NCBI GenBank assembly: GCA_008501635.1
Contig: QQUJ01000018.1
Coordinates: 21,001 to 85,000 of the forward strand
Source: Pseudomonadota bacterium
Lineage (GTDB): Bacteria; Pseudomonadota; Gammaproteobacteria; QQUJ01
DNA: 64,000 nucleotides
Direction: 5' to 3'
Part shown: positions 38,258 through 48,700 of the stretch, one piece after another
How the letters are laid out: each line of letters starts with the position of its first letter
How positions within the stretch are numbered: position 1 is the stretch's first letter
The notes under the pieces: model-generated
Databases searched by the model: none
What the model was told of the DNA's origin: nothing
The model's input: only the letters and a program-made list of their open reading frames with translations
Position numbers and translations under genes: made by a program

Positions 38258-39090
38258 TGGGGCAGCGCCGCACTCAGGCCAGACGGCACGACGAGCGTGC
38301 ACCGTCGCGCTGGCGACCGTATTTCAAGTGGGCGGCGGTGTTGCTGCTGGTGGTGGCTCCCACGGCTATGGCACTCATTCAGAGCACGCGTTGGGTGGTT
38401 GATCCGGCCACTTTTCCGGTGCACAGCGTAAGGGTGGAGGGTGACTTTCAGTATCTGGTGCGCACTGAGCTGCAACAGGCGGTGAATGAACACGTGGGAA
38501 GTGGGTTGCTGTGGGTCGATGTCGAGGCGGTGCGCCGCGGTGTGGAAAGCCTGGCCTGGGTGCAGCGTGCCAGCGTGCGACGGATTTGGTCCGAGGGATT
38601 GGTCGTCCATGTCACGGAGCAGCGGCCCTACGCGAAGTGGGTGCCAGGCGGGTTGGTGAACAGTGAGGGAACCGTGTTTGCCGCGGCCACGGGCACAGGA
38701 CCGGTGGGGTTACCGGAATTCAACGGTCCGCCGGGATTGTCTGCGGTTGTCACTCAACGTTATCGGGAGTTCGCGTCCCTGGTGGCGGAGAGTGGCTCAA
38801 GTGTTCAGAGCATTGAGCTTGACGAACGCAATGCCTGGCGCGTCCAGCTGTCCAGTGGTGTGACGCTGGATCTGGGACGCGAAGATGTTTCGCGACGGCT
38901 GGCCCGATTTGCGCGTTACTACACCTCCGTTCTGAGCAAAGAGCAACGCGCGGTGACACGCGTTGATCTGCGCTACGCGAATGGGTTTGCCGTCGAGTTT
39001 TCTGCGCCACCGCTGAGTTCGGTGGAGCAGCCTGCAAATCGGCAAAGTGGATTGTTAAAGGGAGATTTGGCGAATGCCAAAAAAGTCTGA
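38257..39090 (+). CDS. ftsQ: Cell division protein FtsQ
   Basis: A 277-residue bitopic divisome protein. It has a basic cytoplasmic tail (RRTQARRHDERAPSRWRP), one membrane helix (about 24-43), a POTRA domain opening with PVHSVRVEGDFQYLVRTELQQAV, and the beta domain ending in the conserved RVDLRYANGFAVEF. ATG 38257 overlaps the ddl stop (ATGA) with AGAGG upstream, so the longer frame from 38188 is not used. The 3' end overlaps ftsA by 17 bases. Confidence 0.95.
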   Translation: MGQRRTQARRHDERAPSRWRPYFKWAAVLLLVVAPTAMALIQSTRWVVDPATFPVHSVRVEGDFQYLVRTELQQAVNEHVGSGLLWVDVEAVRRGVESLAWVQRASVRRIWSEGLVVHVTEQRPYAKWVPGGLVNSEGTVFAAATGTGPVGLPEFNGPPGLSAVVTQRYREFASLVAESGSSVQSIELDERNAWRVQLSSGVTLDLGREDVSRRLARFARYYTSVLSKEQRAVTRVDLRYANGFAVEFSAPPLSSVEQPANRQSGLLKGDLANAKKV

Positions 39091-40309
39091 AAAGAACCTC
39101 ATCGTCGGTCTCGATATCGGGACCGCCAAGGTGGTGGCCATTGTTGGTGAGGTGAACGCGGAGGAGGGGGTGGAGATCATCGGTATCGGCTCTCATCCTT
39201 CACGCGGATTGAAGAAGGGTGTGGTCGTCAATATCGATTCCACCGTGCAGTCGATCCAGCGTGCGGTGGAAGAGGCGGAATTGATGGCGGGTTGCCAGAT
39301 CAATTCGGTTTTCGCGGGTATTGCCGGTAGCCACATCCGCAGTCTCAACTCGCACGGCATCGTTGCGATCCGTGATAAGGAGGTGGCGCCGAGCGACGTC
39401 GAGCGGGTGATCGATGCAGCCCGTGCGGTGGCCATTCCCGCCGACCAGAAGATCCTCCATATCCTGCCCCAGGAATTCATCATCGATCATCAGGAGGGGA
39501 TTCGAGAGCCCGTCGGGATGGCCGGGGTGCGCCTGGAGGCCAAGGTCCACATGGTCACCGGCGCGGTGAGTGCGGCACAGAACATCATCAAGTGCGTGCG
39601 CCGCTGCGGACTGGAGGTCGATGACATCATTCTCGAACAACTCGCCTCGAGCTATGCGGTTCTCACCGACGATGAAAAAGAGCTGGGCGTCTGCCTGGTG
39701 GACATGGGGGGCGGCACCACCGATATCGCAGTGTTCACCGAGGGCGCCATTCGCCACACCTCGGTGATTCCCATCGCCGGCGACCAGGTGACCAACGATA
39801 TCGCCGTCGCCCTGCGTACGCCGACCCAGCACGCCGAAGAGATCAAGATCAAATACGCCTGCGCGCTGGCGGAACTGGCCTCGCCCGATGAAACCATCGA
39901 AGTGCCAAGCGTCGGCGAGCGCCCCCCCCGGCGTCTGGCGCGGCAGACACTGGCAGAGGTTGTGGGTCCGCGTTATGAGGAGCTCTTTTCGCTCATTCAA
40001 TCGGAGTTACGGCGCAGTGGTTTTGAGGATCTGATCGCCGCCGGAGTCGTTTTGACCGGTGGCTGCGCCAAGATGGAGGGCGTTGTCGATCTCGCCGAGG
40101 AGATTTTCCACATGCCGGTACGACTCGGAAATCCACAATACGTCGCCGGGCTGTCCGAGGTGGTGCACAACCCGATCTATTCCACAGGCGTAGGCCTGTT
40201 GCTGTTCGGTCAACACAACCGTGCTGGCGATGCCCTGCGCGCACCTATCGGTACGGGAGTAAAGGGTGTCTGGACACGGATGAAGAGTTGGTTTCAGGGG
40301 AATTTTTGA
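39074..40309 (+). CDS. ftsA: Cell division protein FtsA
   Basis: A 411-residue actin-like protein that tethers FtsZ to the membrane. Phosphate-binding blocks VGLDIGTAKVVAIVGE and LVDMGGGTTDIAVFTEGAI are plain, and the 1C-domain insert follows the first. The C-terminal amphipathic membrane-targeting helix is seen as GVWTRMKSWFQGNF. It is followed by a 110-base gap before ftsZ with a GAAGC triple repeat, the first real gap in the cluster after mraZ. Confidence 0.97.
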   Translation: MPKKSEKNLIVGLDIGTAKVVAIVGEVNAEEGVEIIGIGSHPSRGLKKGVVVNIDSTVQSIQRAVEEAELMAGCQINSVFAGIAGSHIRSLNSHGIVAIRDKEVAPSDVERVIDAARAVAIPADQKILHILPQEFIIDHQEGIREPVGMAGVRLEAKVHMVTGAVSAAQNIIKCVRRCGLEVDDIILEQLASSYAVLTDDEKELGVCLVDMGGGTTDIAVFTEGAIRHTSVIPIAGDQVTNDIAVALRTPTQHAEEIKIKYACALAELASPDETIEVPSVGERPPRRLARQTLAEVVGPRYEELFSLIQSELRRSGFEDLIAAGVVLTGGCAKMEGVVDLAEEIFHMPVRLGNPQYVAGLSEVVHNPIYSTGVGLLLFGQHNRAGDALRAPIGTGVKGVWTRMKSWFQGNF

Positions 40310-40419
40310 GTGTTTCTGGGAAGCCGTTCCCCCCAGTGTGAAGTGGAGCGGAAGCGAAGCGAAGCGTCGTTGTGCACGGTACCGGCCGGTCAGTCACAAC
40401 ATACCGAGGAGGAAATGTC

Positions 40420-41565
40420 ATGTTTGAGTTGATGGATGCCTATCCGCAGAACGCGGTGATCAAGGTGTTAGGTGTCGGTGGTGGCGGGGGAAATGCAGTG
40501 CGCCACATGCTGGGCGCCAATATAGAAGGTGTTGAGTACATCTGTGCCAATACCGATGCGCAGGCCCTGAAGAACTTCGAAACAGCTACGATGATGCAGC
40601 TCGGGGGGGGGATTACCAAAGGGCTGGGCGCTGGTGCCGATCCGGAAGTCGGGCGCCAGGCTGCACTGGAGGATCGGGATAGGATCCAGGATCTCATTGA
40701 AGGGACCGATATGGTCTTCATCACCGCCGGTATGGGTGGCGGTACTGGGACCGGCGCTGCACCCGTTATTGCGCAAGTCGCCAAGGAGTTGGGGATTCTT
40801 ACCGTTGCGGTGGTAACGAAACCGTTTCCATTCGAGGGGCGTAAGCGTATGACGGTGGCCGAGCATGGTATTGCAGAGCTGACGCAGCACGTCGATTCCC
40901 TGATCACTATTCCCAACGAGAAGTTGCTGACCGTGCTGGGGAAGGATCTCAGTCTGCTGGAGGCCTTTCGGACTGCCAATGATGTATTGCTCGGCGCGGT
41001 GCAGGGTATTGCAGAACTCATTACACGGCCTGGATTGATCAACGTGGATTTCGCCGACGTTCGCACCGTGATGTCGGAGATGGGCATGGCGATGATGGGG
41101 TCGGGGTCGGCCAGTGGTGAGGATCGTGCCCGTATCGCGGCGGAGTCGGCGATCGCGAGTCCACTGCTCGAGGATGTCAATTTGGCGGGAGCGCGTGGCA
41201 TTCTCGTCAACATCACTGCCGGAATGAATCTTTCAATAGGTGAATTCGATGCGGTCGGTAACACCGTCAAGGAGTTCGCGTCGGACGATGCCACCGTGGT
41301 TGTAGGTACCGTTATCGATGAGAACATGAGCGATGAGCTGCGGGTAACCGTGGTGGCAACCGGACTCGGGGCGCGCAAGACCACAGCAAAAGAACCTCCG
41401 GTGAAACTGGTGCAGCAGGCGGCCGGGGCAGAGGTGGATTTTCGTGAGCTCGAACGCCCGACAGTGATTCGCAATCAAGCGGCCGCCGACTCCGGACGCG
41501 CTTCATTGCCCGAGGACCTCGAGTATTTGGATATACCCGCCTTTTTGCGGCGGCAGGCTGATTAG
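40420..41565 (+). CDS. ftsZ: Cell division GTPase FtsZ
   Basis: The 381-residue tubulin-like GTPase that forms the Z ring. The GTP signature GGGTGTG is at 106-112, NTDAQAL near 44-50, and the T7-loop [11 protein letters not shown] activates the neighbouring subunit. The C-terminal peptide [15 protein letters not shown] binds FtsA, ZipA and ZapD, the last of which is also encoded here. ATG 40420 is chosen because AGGAGG lies 7 bases upstream; an upstream ATG at 40372 is unsupported. Confidence 0.98.
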   Translation: MFELMDAYPQNAVIKVLGVGGGGGNAVRHMLGANIEGVEYICANTDAQALKNFETATMMQLGGGITKGLGAGADPEVGRQAALEDRDRIQDLIEGTDMVFITAGMGGGTGTGAAPVIAQVAKELGILTVAVVTKPFPFEGRKRMTVAEHGIAELTQHVDSLITIPNEKLLTVLGKDLSLLEAFRTANDVLLGAVQGIAELITRPGLINVDFADVRTVMSEMGMAMMGSGSASGEDRARIAAESAIASPLLEDVNLAGARGILVNITAGMNLSIGEFDAVGNTVKEFASDDATVVVGTVIDENMSDELRVTVVATGLGARKTTAKEPPVKLVQQAAGAEVDFRELERPTVIRNQAAADSGRASLPEDLEYLDIPAFLRRQAD

Positions 41566-41673
41566 ATGGTTTGCTGGCTTCGCTTTCCGGCCTCTCAATG
41601 GGCGTGTAACTAGGCCCGGGAGGAATGATGGTCCGAGTGTGGCGGTATCCTCCACTGCCATGCTCGGCCTTCT

Positions 41674-41943
41674 CTAGAACCTATCTCAGAATCCCCCGCG
41701 AGTTGTGCCGGTCGCTCGCGGTTTCAGCGCCAGGCGCGGCGAGCGTGGTTGGGTCATTCCCAATGAGCGAGCCGCAACACCGCGCTGGAGCCACGAGCGC
41801 CCGGCCCTTCGGGTTGGCCCCAGAGGTGCGCTGGCGGTGTTCTCGACTTGCCAATAGCGTTGCTATTGGCTGCGCCTTCGGGCCTACCCAGCGCACCTCT
41901 GGGGCTCAACACAGCACGCGGGGGATTTTGAGATAGGTTCTAG
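41674..41943. mobile_element. MITE-like element with 27-bp terminal inverted repeats
   Basis: The left end, CTAGAACCTATCTCAGAATC... (41674-41700), and the right end (41917-41943) are inverted copies differing at one base in 27. Both tips end in CTAG, which could be a 4-bp target duplication of the IS5 type, making the mobile unit 41678-41939. Inside is a nested hairpin (CCCCAGAGGTGCGCTGG near 41818 with CCAGCGCACCTCTGGGG near 41888, enclosing GCCAATAGC/GCTATTGGC). No plausible transposase ORF fits in 270 bp, so it would need a helper in trans. Confidence 0.75.
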
Positions 41944-42033
41944 TTTTTGGTCGAACCAACCGACTTTTGCACATATCAGCATCCCTGTTTAATCAGAGGG
42001 TTACAGCTGATTTGTTTTGTGATTTGTTTCACT

Positions 42034-42061
42034 TTGCTTGCATAAAGTCGTGTGCTACCAT
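42034..42061 (+). promoter_or_regulatory. Candidate lpxC promoter
   Basis: TTGCTT (42034-42039), a 16-base spacer and TACCAT (42056-42061), the latter preceded by TGC to form an extended -10. It lies between the MITE-like element and lpxC, in AT-rich DNA. Confidence 0.45.
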
Positions 42062-42106
42062 CCACGCGGATTTATGCCCATGATAAAAAAGGGGGGAAGT
42101 CACTTC

Positions 42107-43021
42107 GTGATCCGGCAACGGACTTTAAAGAACGTTATTCGTGCGACTGGGGTGGGTCTGCATACCGGGGAAAAGGTCTATCTGACCCTTCGTCCGGCTG
42201 CGCCTGACACCGGCATCATCTTTCGCCGTGTCGATCTGGAACAGCCGATGGATATCAAGGCCAGCCCGGAAAACGTGGGTGACACGTGCCTTTCGACAAC
42301 GCTCGTTAAGGGCGATGTGCGTATTTCCACTGTCGAGCACCTGCTGTCCGCATTCGCCGGTCTTGGAATCGATAATGCTTACGTCGATGTCAGCGCGCCG
42401 GAAGTTCCCATCATGGACGGCAGCGCAGGACCGTTTGTTTTTCTGCTGCAGTCGGCGGGAATAGAAGAACAGAACGCACCGAAACGTTTTATTCGCATCA
42501 GTCGTACGGTAGAAGTGCGGGATGGGGATAAATGGGCGCGTTTTGAGCCCTATGATGGATTCAAAGTTTCCTTTGAAATCGACTTCAACCACCCGGTATT
42601 CGATGGTCGCCGTCAAACAGCCTGTATCGATTTCTCCACCACCTCGTTCATTAAAGAGGTCAGTCGTGCGCGCACCTTTGGATTCCTAAGCGATATCGAG
42701 CGCCTGCGGGAGCGCAAGTTGGCGCTGGGCGGGAGTCTTGACAACGCGATCGTTGTTGATGAGTTTCGCGTAGTGAACGAGGATGGACTGCGTTACGAGG
42801 ACGAGTTTGTAAAGCATAAAGTATTGGATGCGATTGGGGACCTCTATCTGCTCGGACGCAGCCTGATAGGCGCATTTCACGGCTACAAGTCCGGTCATGG
42901 ACTCAATAACCAGTTGTTGCGGGCCTTGATGGCGGAAGAGTCCGCGTGGGAACTTGTGACATTTGAGGATTCGGAGAAGCTGCCGATATCTTATGTCAGG
43001 CCGATTCAGGCGCTGACCTGA
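42107..43021 (+). CDS. lpxC: UDP-3-O-acyl-N-acetylglucosamine deacetylase LpxC
   Basis: The 304-residue zinc enzyme that commits sugar precursors to lipid A. Zinc ligands are in STVEHL (His) and [12 protein letters not shown] (HKxxD). GTG 42107 gives [21 protein letters not shown], almost the same start as E. coli (305 residues), with GGGGGGAAG about 8 bases upstream. Upstream in-frame ATGs at 42038 and 42080 would add residues not found in relatives. The presence of lpxC confirms an LPS-bearing Gram-negative host. Confidence 0.97.
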   Translation: MIRQRTLKNVIRATGVGLHTGEKVYLTLRPAAPDTGIIFRRVDLEQPMDIKASPENVGDTCLSTTLVKGDVRISTVEHLLSAFAGLGIDNAYVDVSAPEVPIMDGSAGPFVFLLQSAGIEEQNAPKRFIRISRTVEVRDGDKWARFEPYDGFKVSFEIDFNHPVFDGRRQTACIDFSTTSFIKEVSRARTFGFLSDIERLRERKLALGGSLDNAIVVDEFRVVNEDGLRYEDEFVKHKVLDAIGDLYLLGRSLIGAFHGYKSGHGLNNQLLRALMAEESAWELVTFEDSEKLPISYVRPIQALT

Positions 43022-43038
43022 TTGGAGTTTCGGGCGAT

Positions 43039-43488
43039 CTATGAGTCGGTGCTGCGTTGCGCAAGTCGCCGCAGGGCGGTTGCGAGAGCAGGATCGGAGA
43101 CTGAGTCTGCAGCCCCAAGAAGGGTTTCGGCGCCACTCGGAGACAAAGCGGCCCTGCGACTTTTAGGGAGATTGGTTTCTGGATTCTGCTGAGGTGCGAT
43201 CTGAATACGCACACGCTTCAGGGTGCTCGCATGCAGGCCGTTGAGTTTCTCAAGAATAGCTGGTGAGACATAGCGGGTGCGGTTGGCCCATACGGGGGAG
43301 TCCATCAGTAGCAAAACCTCATTTTGCCGCAGATTCACGTGCAGGCAGTGAGCGCGATACTCCGCCGGTAGCAGCGAGCGAACAAGATTCAATGAGGTCT
43401 GATGTTCGCTTATGCGGTGCATAAGCTCAGTGAGCGGACCTGTGCTCTTTCGGAGGTGAAACTGCAGCGGGTAGGGTTCGCGGGTCAT
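43039..43488 (-). CDS. DciA-like / DUF721 family protein
   Basis: A 149-residue protein. The KH-like core HRISEHQTSLNLVRSLLPAEYRAHCLHVNLRQNEVLLLMDSPVWANRTRYVSPAILEKLNG matches the DUF721 (DciA) pattern, in which the family loads the DnaB helicase in bacteria without DnaC. The C-terminal 50 residues are low-complexity and polar. DUF721 genes commonly sit between lpxC and secA in gammaproteobacteria; the function is by family only, and some members here could have other roles. Confidence 0.8.
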   Translation of the reverse strand: MTREPYPLQFHLRKSTGPLTELMHRISEHQTSLNLVRSLLPAEYRAHCLHVNLRQNEVLLLMDSPVWANRTRYVSPAILEKLNGLHASTLKRVRIQIAPQQNPETNLPKSRRAALSPSGAETLLGAADSVSDPALATALRRLAQRSTDS

Positions 43489-43573
43489 AGCGCAGTAAAG
43501 TGGAATCGGATTCGCTTTTTTCCGGCAGGAACCTTGGTAGGTTTAGGCTAAAAGCAGGATAACACAGATCGCC

Positions 43574-44500
43574 ATGCATATAGTTTTGTTCACCCGCCGC
43601 GGAGGACGTTCACGCACCGTGAACCTGTTCTCCCCGCTTGCCATTATCGCCGGAGTTGTGGCGGTGCTGTCTGTTGCAGGGGGCTTGGCGGTCGGGGGAT
43701 ATCAGCTCGGTGTATATTCTGCTTCTCCTGACGCTTTTGCGATACGTGATACGGTTCAAACCGAGTTGCAGGTGCAACGCCAGGAGTTGGCAGAATTCAG
43801 GCAACAAGCCAGGGAACATGTGGATGCCTTGGCGTTACGTCTCGGTGAAATGCAGGCTCACGTGATCCGCTTGGATGCTCTTGGTGAGCGCCTGGCCGAG
43901 ATGGCCCATTTAGACAAAAACGAGTTCAGCTTCGAACAGACTCCCGCACAGGGTGGCCCCGAGTCGGCGAGCGGCGAATCGATCCAGATCCCCGATTTCC
44001 TGCAATCACTGGAGATGCTTGAGCAGCGATTGACAGACCGCGCGCAGAAGCTGTCCATGCTTGAGTCAACATTGATGAATCGCCGCTTGCAGGCAGAAGT
44101 ATTGCCGGCGGGACGCCCGACCACGGGTGGGTGGATCTCGTCCTTTTTTGGCATGCGTACCGACCCCTTCAGCGGCCGCCCTGCGCATCATGATGGTATC
44201 GATGTCGCAGGACGCATTGGTAGCGAAGTGATTGCAGTCGCCTCGGGTGTTGTTACCTGGGCGGGGCCACGCTACGGCTACGGCAATCTGGTCGAGATCA
44301 ATCACGGTAACGGCTACGTGACACGCTATGCGCACAACAAGGATTTGGTGGTCGAGGTCGGTCAGACCGTCAAGAAGGGGGATGTTATTGCAAAAATGGG
44401 TACCAGCGGTCGTTCCACTGGCCCCCACGTCCACTTCGAGGTATTGATCAACGGCCGCCAGGTAGATCCTGTTAAGTTTGTTCGCAGCGCCCAGCGCTGA
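43574..44500 (+). CDS. M23 family zinc metallopeptidase (murein hydrolase-like)
   Basis: A 308-residue periplasmic protein. A basic N-terminus and one membrane helix (about 22-44) are followed by a coiled coil (about 55-165) and a LytM/M23 domain. The zinc motif is complete: HHDGIDVA (HxxxD) and GPHVHFEVLING (HxH), so it is probably active, unlike the EnvC/NlpD activators. It likely cuts peptide cross-links in the wall. Its place before secA is conserved in Pseudomonas and relatives. It is divergent from the DciA-like gene. Confidence 0.9.
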   Translation: MHIVLFTRRGGRSRTVNLFSPLAIIAGVVAVLSVAGGLAVGGYQLGVYSASPDAFAIRDTVQTELQVQRQELAEFRQQAREHVDALALRLGEMQAHVIRLDALGERLAEMAHLDKNEFSFEQTPAQGGPESASGESIQIPDFLQSLEMLEQRLTDRAQKLSMLESTLMNRRLQAEVLPAGRPTTGGWISSFFGMRTDPFSGRPAHHDGIDVAGRIGSEVIAVASGVVTWAGPRYGYGNLVEINHGNGYVTRYAHNKDLVVEVGQTVKKGDVIAKMGTSGRSTGPHVHFEVLINGRQVDPVKFVRSAQR

Positions 44501-44640
44501 CTCACGCCTCCTGCCAGACTCGTTCGAGTCACACCCTATTGGCCGAACGCGCCCTGGAAAAGCCCCGCCGCAACTGACCTGATAGCCGAGTTGCGCTATC
44601 ATTCGCTACTTTAATCTGCCACACGTAAAGCGACGAATTC

Positions 44641-47418
44641 ATGGTCAGTAAGCTCCTCAGCAAGATCTTCGGCAGCCGCAATGAGCGGTTGATCAAGCGA
44701 ATGTTCAAAACGGTTCAGGTGATCAATTCGTTGGAGACCGAGTTTGAATCCTTGTCCGATGAGGCGCTCAAAGCCAAGACCCAAGAGTTCCGCGATCGGT
44801 TTCAAGCCGGGGAGACGCTCGATGCATTGCTGCCGGAAGCCTTTGGGGTGGCGCGTGAGGCGGGTAAGCGTGCTTTGGGAATGCGCCATTTCGACGTGCA
44901 ACTCATAGGCGGGATGGTGCTGCACCAGGGGCGTATTGCCGAGATGCGCACCGGTGAGGGTAAAACGCTGGTGGCGACGCTGGCCGCCTACCTCAATACC
45001 ATCCCGGGTCGTGGTGTCCATGTGGTTACCGTCAACGATTACCTGGCGCGGCGCGATGCCGGTTGGATGGGAAAGATCTACCATGCTCTCGGGCTCAGCG
45101 TTGGAGTCATCAACTCATCCGGTGGCAAAGGCCCTGATAGTTCCTCGTATCGCTACGATCCGGATCATCGTGCCGGTGATGAGAGTTTTCGTTTTCTATC
45201 TTCCGTTTCGCGGCAAGAGGCTTATTCTGCCGATATCACCTACGGTACGAACAATGAGTTTGGATTCGATTACCTGCGCGACAACATGGCCTTCAGTCTT
45301 GCCGAGAAGATGCAGGGCGACCTGCATTACGCAATCGTCGATGAAGTCGATTCTATTCTGATCGATGAGGCGCGCACCCCACTTATTATTTCTGGACCGG
45401 CCGAAGATAGCTCAGAACTCTACAGGCAGATCGATAAGCTTATTCCGCGACTTGTTCGTCAAATTGGTGAGGAGGGGGCGGGCGACTACACGGTAGACGA
45501 GAAATCCAAGCAGGTTTATCTCACCGAAGAGGGTCATCAGAGGGTGGAAGATCTTCTGGTGGAAGCCGGATTGCTCAAGGAAGGAGATAGTCTCTACGAT
45601 TCGGCAAATATCGGTCTGGTACACCATCTAAACGCCGCATTACGTGCGCATGCGTTATTCCAACGTGATGTGGATTATATCGTGCGCGATGGAGAGGTCG
45701 TCATCGTCGATGAGTTTACCGGTCGTACCATGCCCGGCCGGCGTTGGTCCGAAGGATTGCACCAGGCTATTGAGGCGAAAGAGAAAGCCAAGATTCAAAA
45801 TGAGAATCAGACACTCGCTTCAATAACTTTTCAGAATTATTTTCGCTTGTATGACAAGTTGTCGGGAATGACAGGAACAGCAGATACGGAGGCCTACGAG
45901 TTTCAGCAAATTTATGGCTTGGAGGTTGTCGTTATCCCCACGAACAAGCAGATGATACGTGAAGATCGTACCGATCTGGTCTACCTGACACAGCGTGAAA
46001 AGTTTGATGCGATAGTCGCGGACATCGAGGAGTGCCGTAAGCGGGGACAACCAACGTTGGTGGGAACCACCTCTATAGAAACCTCGGAGTATTTGTCTCA
46101 GTTGTTGGAAAAGAACAAGATTCCGCACGAGGTTCTGAACGCCAAGCAGCATGAACGCGAGGCGCATATCGTTGCGCAAGCCGGTAAAGCGGGATCCGTG
46201 ACCATAGCAACCAACATGGCTGGCCGTGGTACCGACATAGTATTGGGCGGAAATCCCGAGGCGGAAATCGGAGCGCTTGAAAACCCATCGGAAGCACAGG
46301 TACAGAAGATACGTGAGGATTGGAAGTTGCGGCATCAGGCGGTGTTGGATGCGGGTGGACTTCATATTATCGGCACCGAGCGTCACGAATCACGACGCGT
46401 GGACAACCAGCTGCGAGGGCGGTCCGGGCGCCAGGGCGACCCAGGATCGAGTCGCTTCTACCTGTCGCTGGAGGACAGTCTTATGCGCATTTTCGCCTCA
46501 GAGCGTGTCTCTGCTCTGATGCAGAAACTGGGCATGGAGGAAGGTGAAGCAATCGAGCACCCATGGGTGAACAAAGCGATTGAAAATGCTCAAAGAAAAG
46601 TTGAGGGTCGAAATTTCGACATTCGCAAGCAGCTGTTGGAGTACGATGATGTGGCCAATGATCAACGCCGCGTCATCTACGAGCAGCGCAACGAATTGAT
46701 GTCCAGCGATGACATTTCGGAAACGATCAAGAACGTACGTTGGGATGTCGCCAATTTGCTGATCGATCAGTACATAGCGCCGCAGAGCCTCGATGAACAA
46801 TGGGATGTGGGAGGGTTGGAAGAGGCGCTTCAGCGAGAATACGGTGTGACGTTTCCGCTTCGCCAATGGCTGGATTCAGATGACACCTTGCATGAGGAAT
46901 CACTGCGCGAGCGTATCGTTGTGGAGCTGGAGCAAGAGTACGCGCGAAAAGAGGCACAGGTGGGTGCGGAAACCATGCGGCATTTCGAAAAGGCGATCAT
47001 GCTACAGGTGCTTGATTCTCTTTGGAAGGAACACCTTGCGGCCATGGATTACCTGCGTCAGGGAATCCACTTGCGCGGCTACGCGCAAAAGAATCCCAAA
47101 CAGGAGTACAAACGCGAGTCGTTCGAGATGTTTGAACAACTTCTTGGTCGAATAAAGTCCGAAGTGGTGAGCGTCGTTTCGCGGGTTCAGGTGCGCGCCG
47201 AAGAAGACGTGGAAGCCATCGAACAGCAAAGGCGCAGAACAGCACCGATGGAATACCAACACGCAGAGGTAGCGGCCATGTCCAGTGAGCCTGCCGCTTC
47301 GACCACAGACGAAACTCATCAGCCCTTCGTTCGCCAGGGTAGAAAAGTTGGACGCAATGAGCCGTGTCCCTGTGGCTCAGGGAAGAAGTATAAGCAATGC
47401 CACGGCGCGCTGCAGTAA
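44641..47418 (+). CDS. secA: Preprotein translocase ATPase SecA
   Basis: A 925-residue motor that drives proteins through SecYEG. The ATP site MRTGEGKT is at 102-109, [20 protein letters not shown] marks the DEAD-like box, and the C-terminal zinc-binding SEC-C motif [14 protein letters not shown] is intact. Compared with E. coli, about 24 extra residues rich in Ser, Asp and Arg are inserted near 159-190, before the [14 protein letters not shown] block. There is no secM-like leader in the 140-base gap upstream. Confidence 0.98.
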   Translation: MVSKLLSKIFGSRNERLIKRMFKTVQVINSLETEFESLSDEALKAKTQEFRDRFQAGETLDALLPEAFGVAREAGKRALGMRHFDVQLIGGMVLHQGRIAEMRTGEGKTLVATLAAYLNTIPGRGVHVVTVNDYLARRDAGWMGKIYHALGLSVGVINSSGGKGPDSSSYRYDPDHRAGDESFRFLSSVSRQEAYSADITYGTNNEFGFDYLRDNMAFSLAEKMQGDLHYAIVDEVDSILIDEARTPLIISGPAEDSSELYRQIDKLIPRLVRQIGEEGAGDYTVDEKSKQVYLTEEGHQRVEDLLVEAGLLKEGDSLYDSANIGLVHHLNAALRAHALFQRDVDYIVRDGEVVIVDEFTGRTMPGRRWSEGLHQAIEAKEKAKIQNENQTLASITFQNYFRLYDKLSGMTGTADTEAYEFQQIYGLEVVVIPTNKQMIREDRTDLVYLTQREKFDAIVADIEECRKRGQPTLVGTTSIETSEYLSQLLEKNKIPHEVLNAKQHEREAHIVAQAGKAGSVTIATNMAGRGTDIVLGGNPEAEIGALENPSEAQVQKIREDWKLRHQAVLDAGGLHIIGTERHESRRVDNQLRGRSGRQGDPGSSRFYLSLEDSLMRIFASERVSALMQKLGMEEGEAIEHPWVNKAIENAQRKVEGRNFDIRKQLLEYDDVANDQRRVIYEQRNELMSSDDISETIKNVRWDVANLLIDQYIAPQSLDEQWDVGGLEEALQREYGVTFPLRQWLDSDDTLHEESLRERIVVELEQEYARKEAQVGAETMRHFEKAIMLQVLDSLWKEHLAAMDYLRQGIHLRGYAQKNPKQEYKRESFEMFEQLLGRIKSEVVSVVSRVQVRAEEDVEAIEQQRRRTAPMEYQHAEVAAMSSEPAASTTDETHQPFVRQGRKVGRNEPCPCGSGKKYKQCHGALQ

Positions 47419-47437
47419 CATCGGTTGCGATTGATCG

Positions 47438-48649
47438 ATGCGTTCGACAGAGTTGAATGTACTTCCGGTGCGCGGTGTAAGAGTGGGCGTAGCAAGTGCC
47501 GGCATTAGACAATCTGTGCGTCCCGATATCGCATTGTTCGAATTTTCACCCGATAGCGAATGCGCTGCGGTTTTCACAAAAAATGCTTTCTGCGCAGCTC
47601 CGGTGGTGGTGGCGAAAAAGAACTTGAAGAAGGGGCTGACGCGCTTCTGGATTATCAATTCGGGCAATGCCAACGCTGGTACAGGTTTGCAGGGGATCGC
47701 AGACGCGGAAGCAGTGTGCGCCACAGTAGCGCGTGTTGCCGCGCAAGACGGTACTGGTTCGGTACTGCCTTTTTCCACAGGAGTGATTGGCGAACCACTG
47801 CGTGTGGACAAAATAGAACGCGTACTGCCCGATGCGGTTTCCGCCCTTAGTGAGACGGGTTGGCACGATGCTGCACGGGCAATAATGACGACGGATACCG
47901 TTCCCAAGGGGGTCTCGCGCCGCGTGGCGCTTGATCAGGGAGAAATCACGATCACGGGGATTGCCAAGGGCTCCGGAATGATTCGCCCCGATATGGCAAC
48001 GATGCTGTCGTTCATCGGAACCGATGCAAAGATCTCGGGAGAGCTGTTGCAGCAGTGCCTGAATGTGGCGGTCGCGCGTTCGTTTAATCGCATTACTGTT
48101 GATGGGGATACCTCAACCAATGATGCGTGCGCGCTGATTGCGACAGGACAGGCGGCCTCCGCAACAATCGAAACAGGAAGCGCAGACCATCAAAGATTTC
48201 AAGAAGTATTGATCGAGGTATGTGAGGATCTGGCGCGCGCAATAGTTCGTGATGGTGAGGGTGCAACCAAACTGATCACCATAGAGGTAGAAGGCGGCAA
48301 GAACACTGAGGAGTGTTTGAGCGTCGCGTATGCCATTGCGCATTCACCCTTGGTGAAAACCGCTTTTTTTGCTTCCGATGCAAATTGGGGGAGAATCTTG
48401 GCAGCGGTGGGGCGGGCCGGTTTGGCCGAACTCAACCTGGATGCTGTACAGATCTACCTCGATGACGTCTGTATTGTTCGTGGCGGTGGGCGTGCACCGG
48501 ATTACTCGGAGGAGGCCGGCGCACACGTTATGGCGCAGGCAGAGATCACCATCTGCGTTAAGCTTGGCCGTGGCTCCGCACGTGAGCGGATCTGGACTTG
48601 CGATTTTTCCTTCGACTACGTCCGTATCAATGCGGAGTACCGCACCTGA
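47438..48649 (+). CDS. argJ: Bifunctional ornithine acetyltransferase / N-acetylglutamate synthase ArgJ
   Basis: A 403-residue enzyme that recycles the acetyl group in arginine synthesis. It is made as a precursor that cuts itself before the catalytic threonine in the ATML motif, here Thr188 in [22 protein letters not shown] and DGDTSTNDA are further family blocks. It starts 20 bases after secA. argC, the enzyme two steps away, is encoded 10 kb downstream. Confidence 0.97.
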   Translation: MRSTELNVLPVRGVRVGVASAGIRQSVRPDIALFEFSPDSECAAVFTKNAFCAAPVVVAKKNLKKGLTRFWIINSGNANAGTGLQGIADAEAVCATVARVAAQDGTGSVLPFSTGVIGEPLRVDKIERVLPDAVSALSETGWHDAARAIMTTDTVPKGVSRRVALDQGEITITGIAKGSGMIRPDMATMLSFIGTDAKISGELLQQCLNVAVARSFNRITVDGDTSTNDACALIATGQAASATIETGSADHQRFQEVLIEVCEDLARAIVRDGEGATKLITIEVEGGKNTEECLSVAYAIAHSPLVKTAFFASDANWGRILAAVGRAGLAELNLDAVQIYLDDVCIVRGGGRAPDYSEEAGAHVMAQAEITICVKLGRGSARERIWTCDFSFDYVRINAEYRT

Positions 48650-48700
48650 GTTTCTTGGTGCCGCGTGCTAATACCGTAGACGCACGTTCTCCTGACTGAC

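Noticed and set aside
40350..40368. GAAGC tandem repeat between ftsA and ftsZ
   Set aside because: Only three units; too short to call a meaningful repeat, although it could affect the local promoter.
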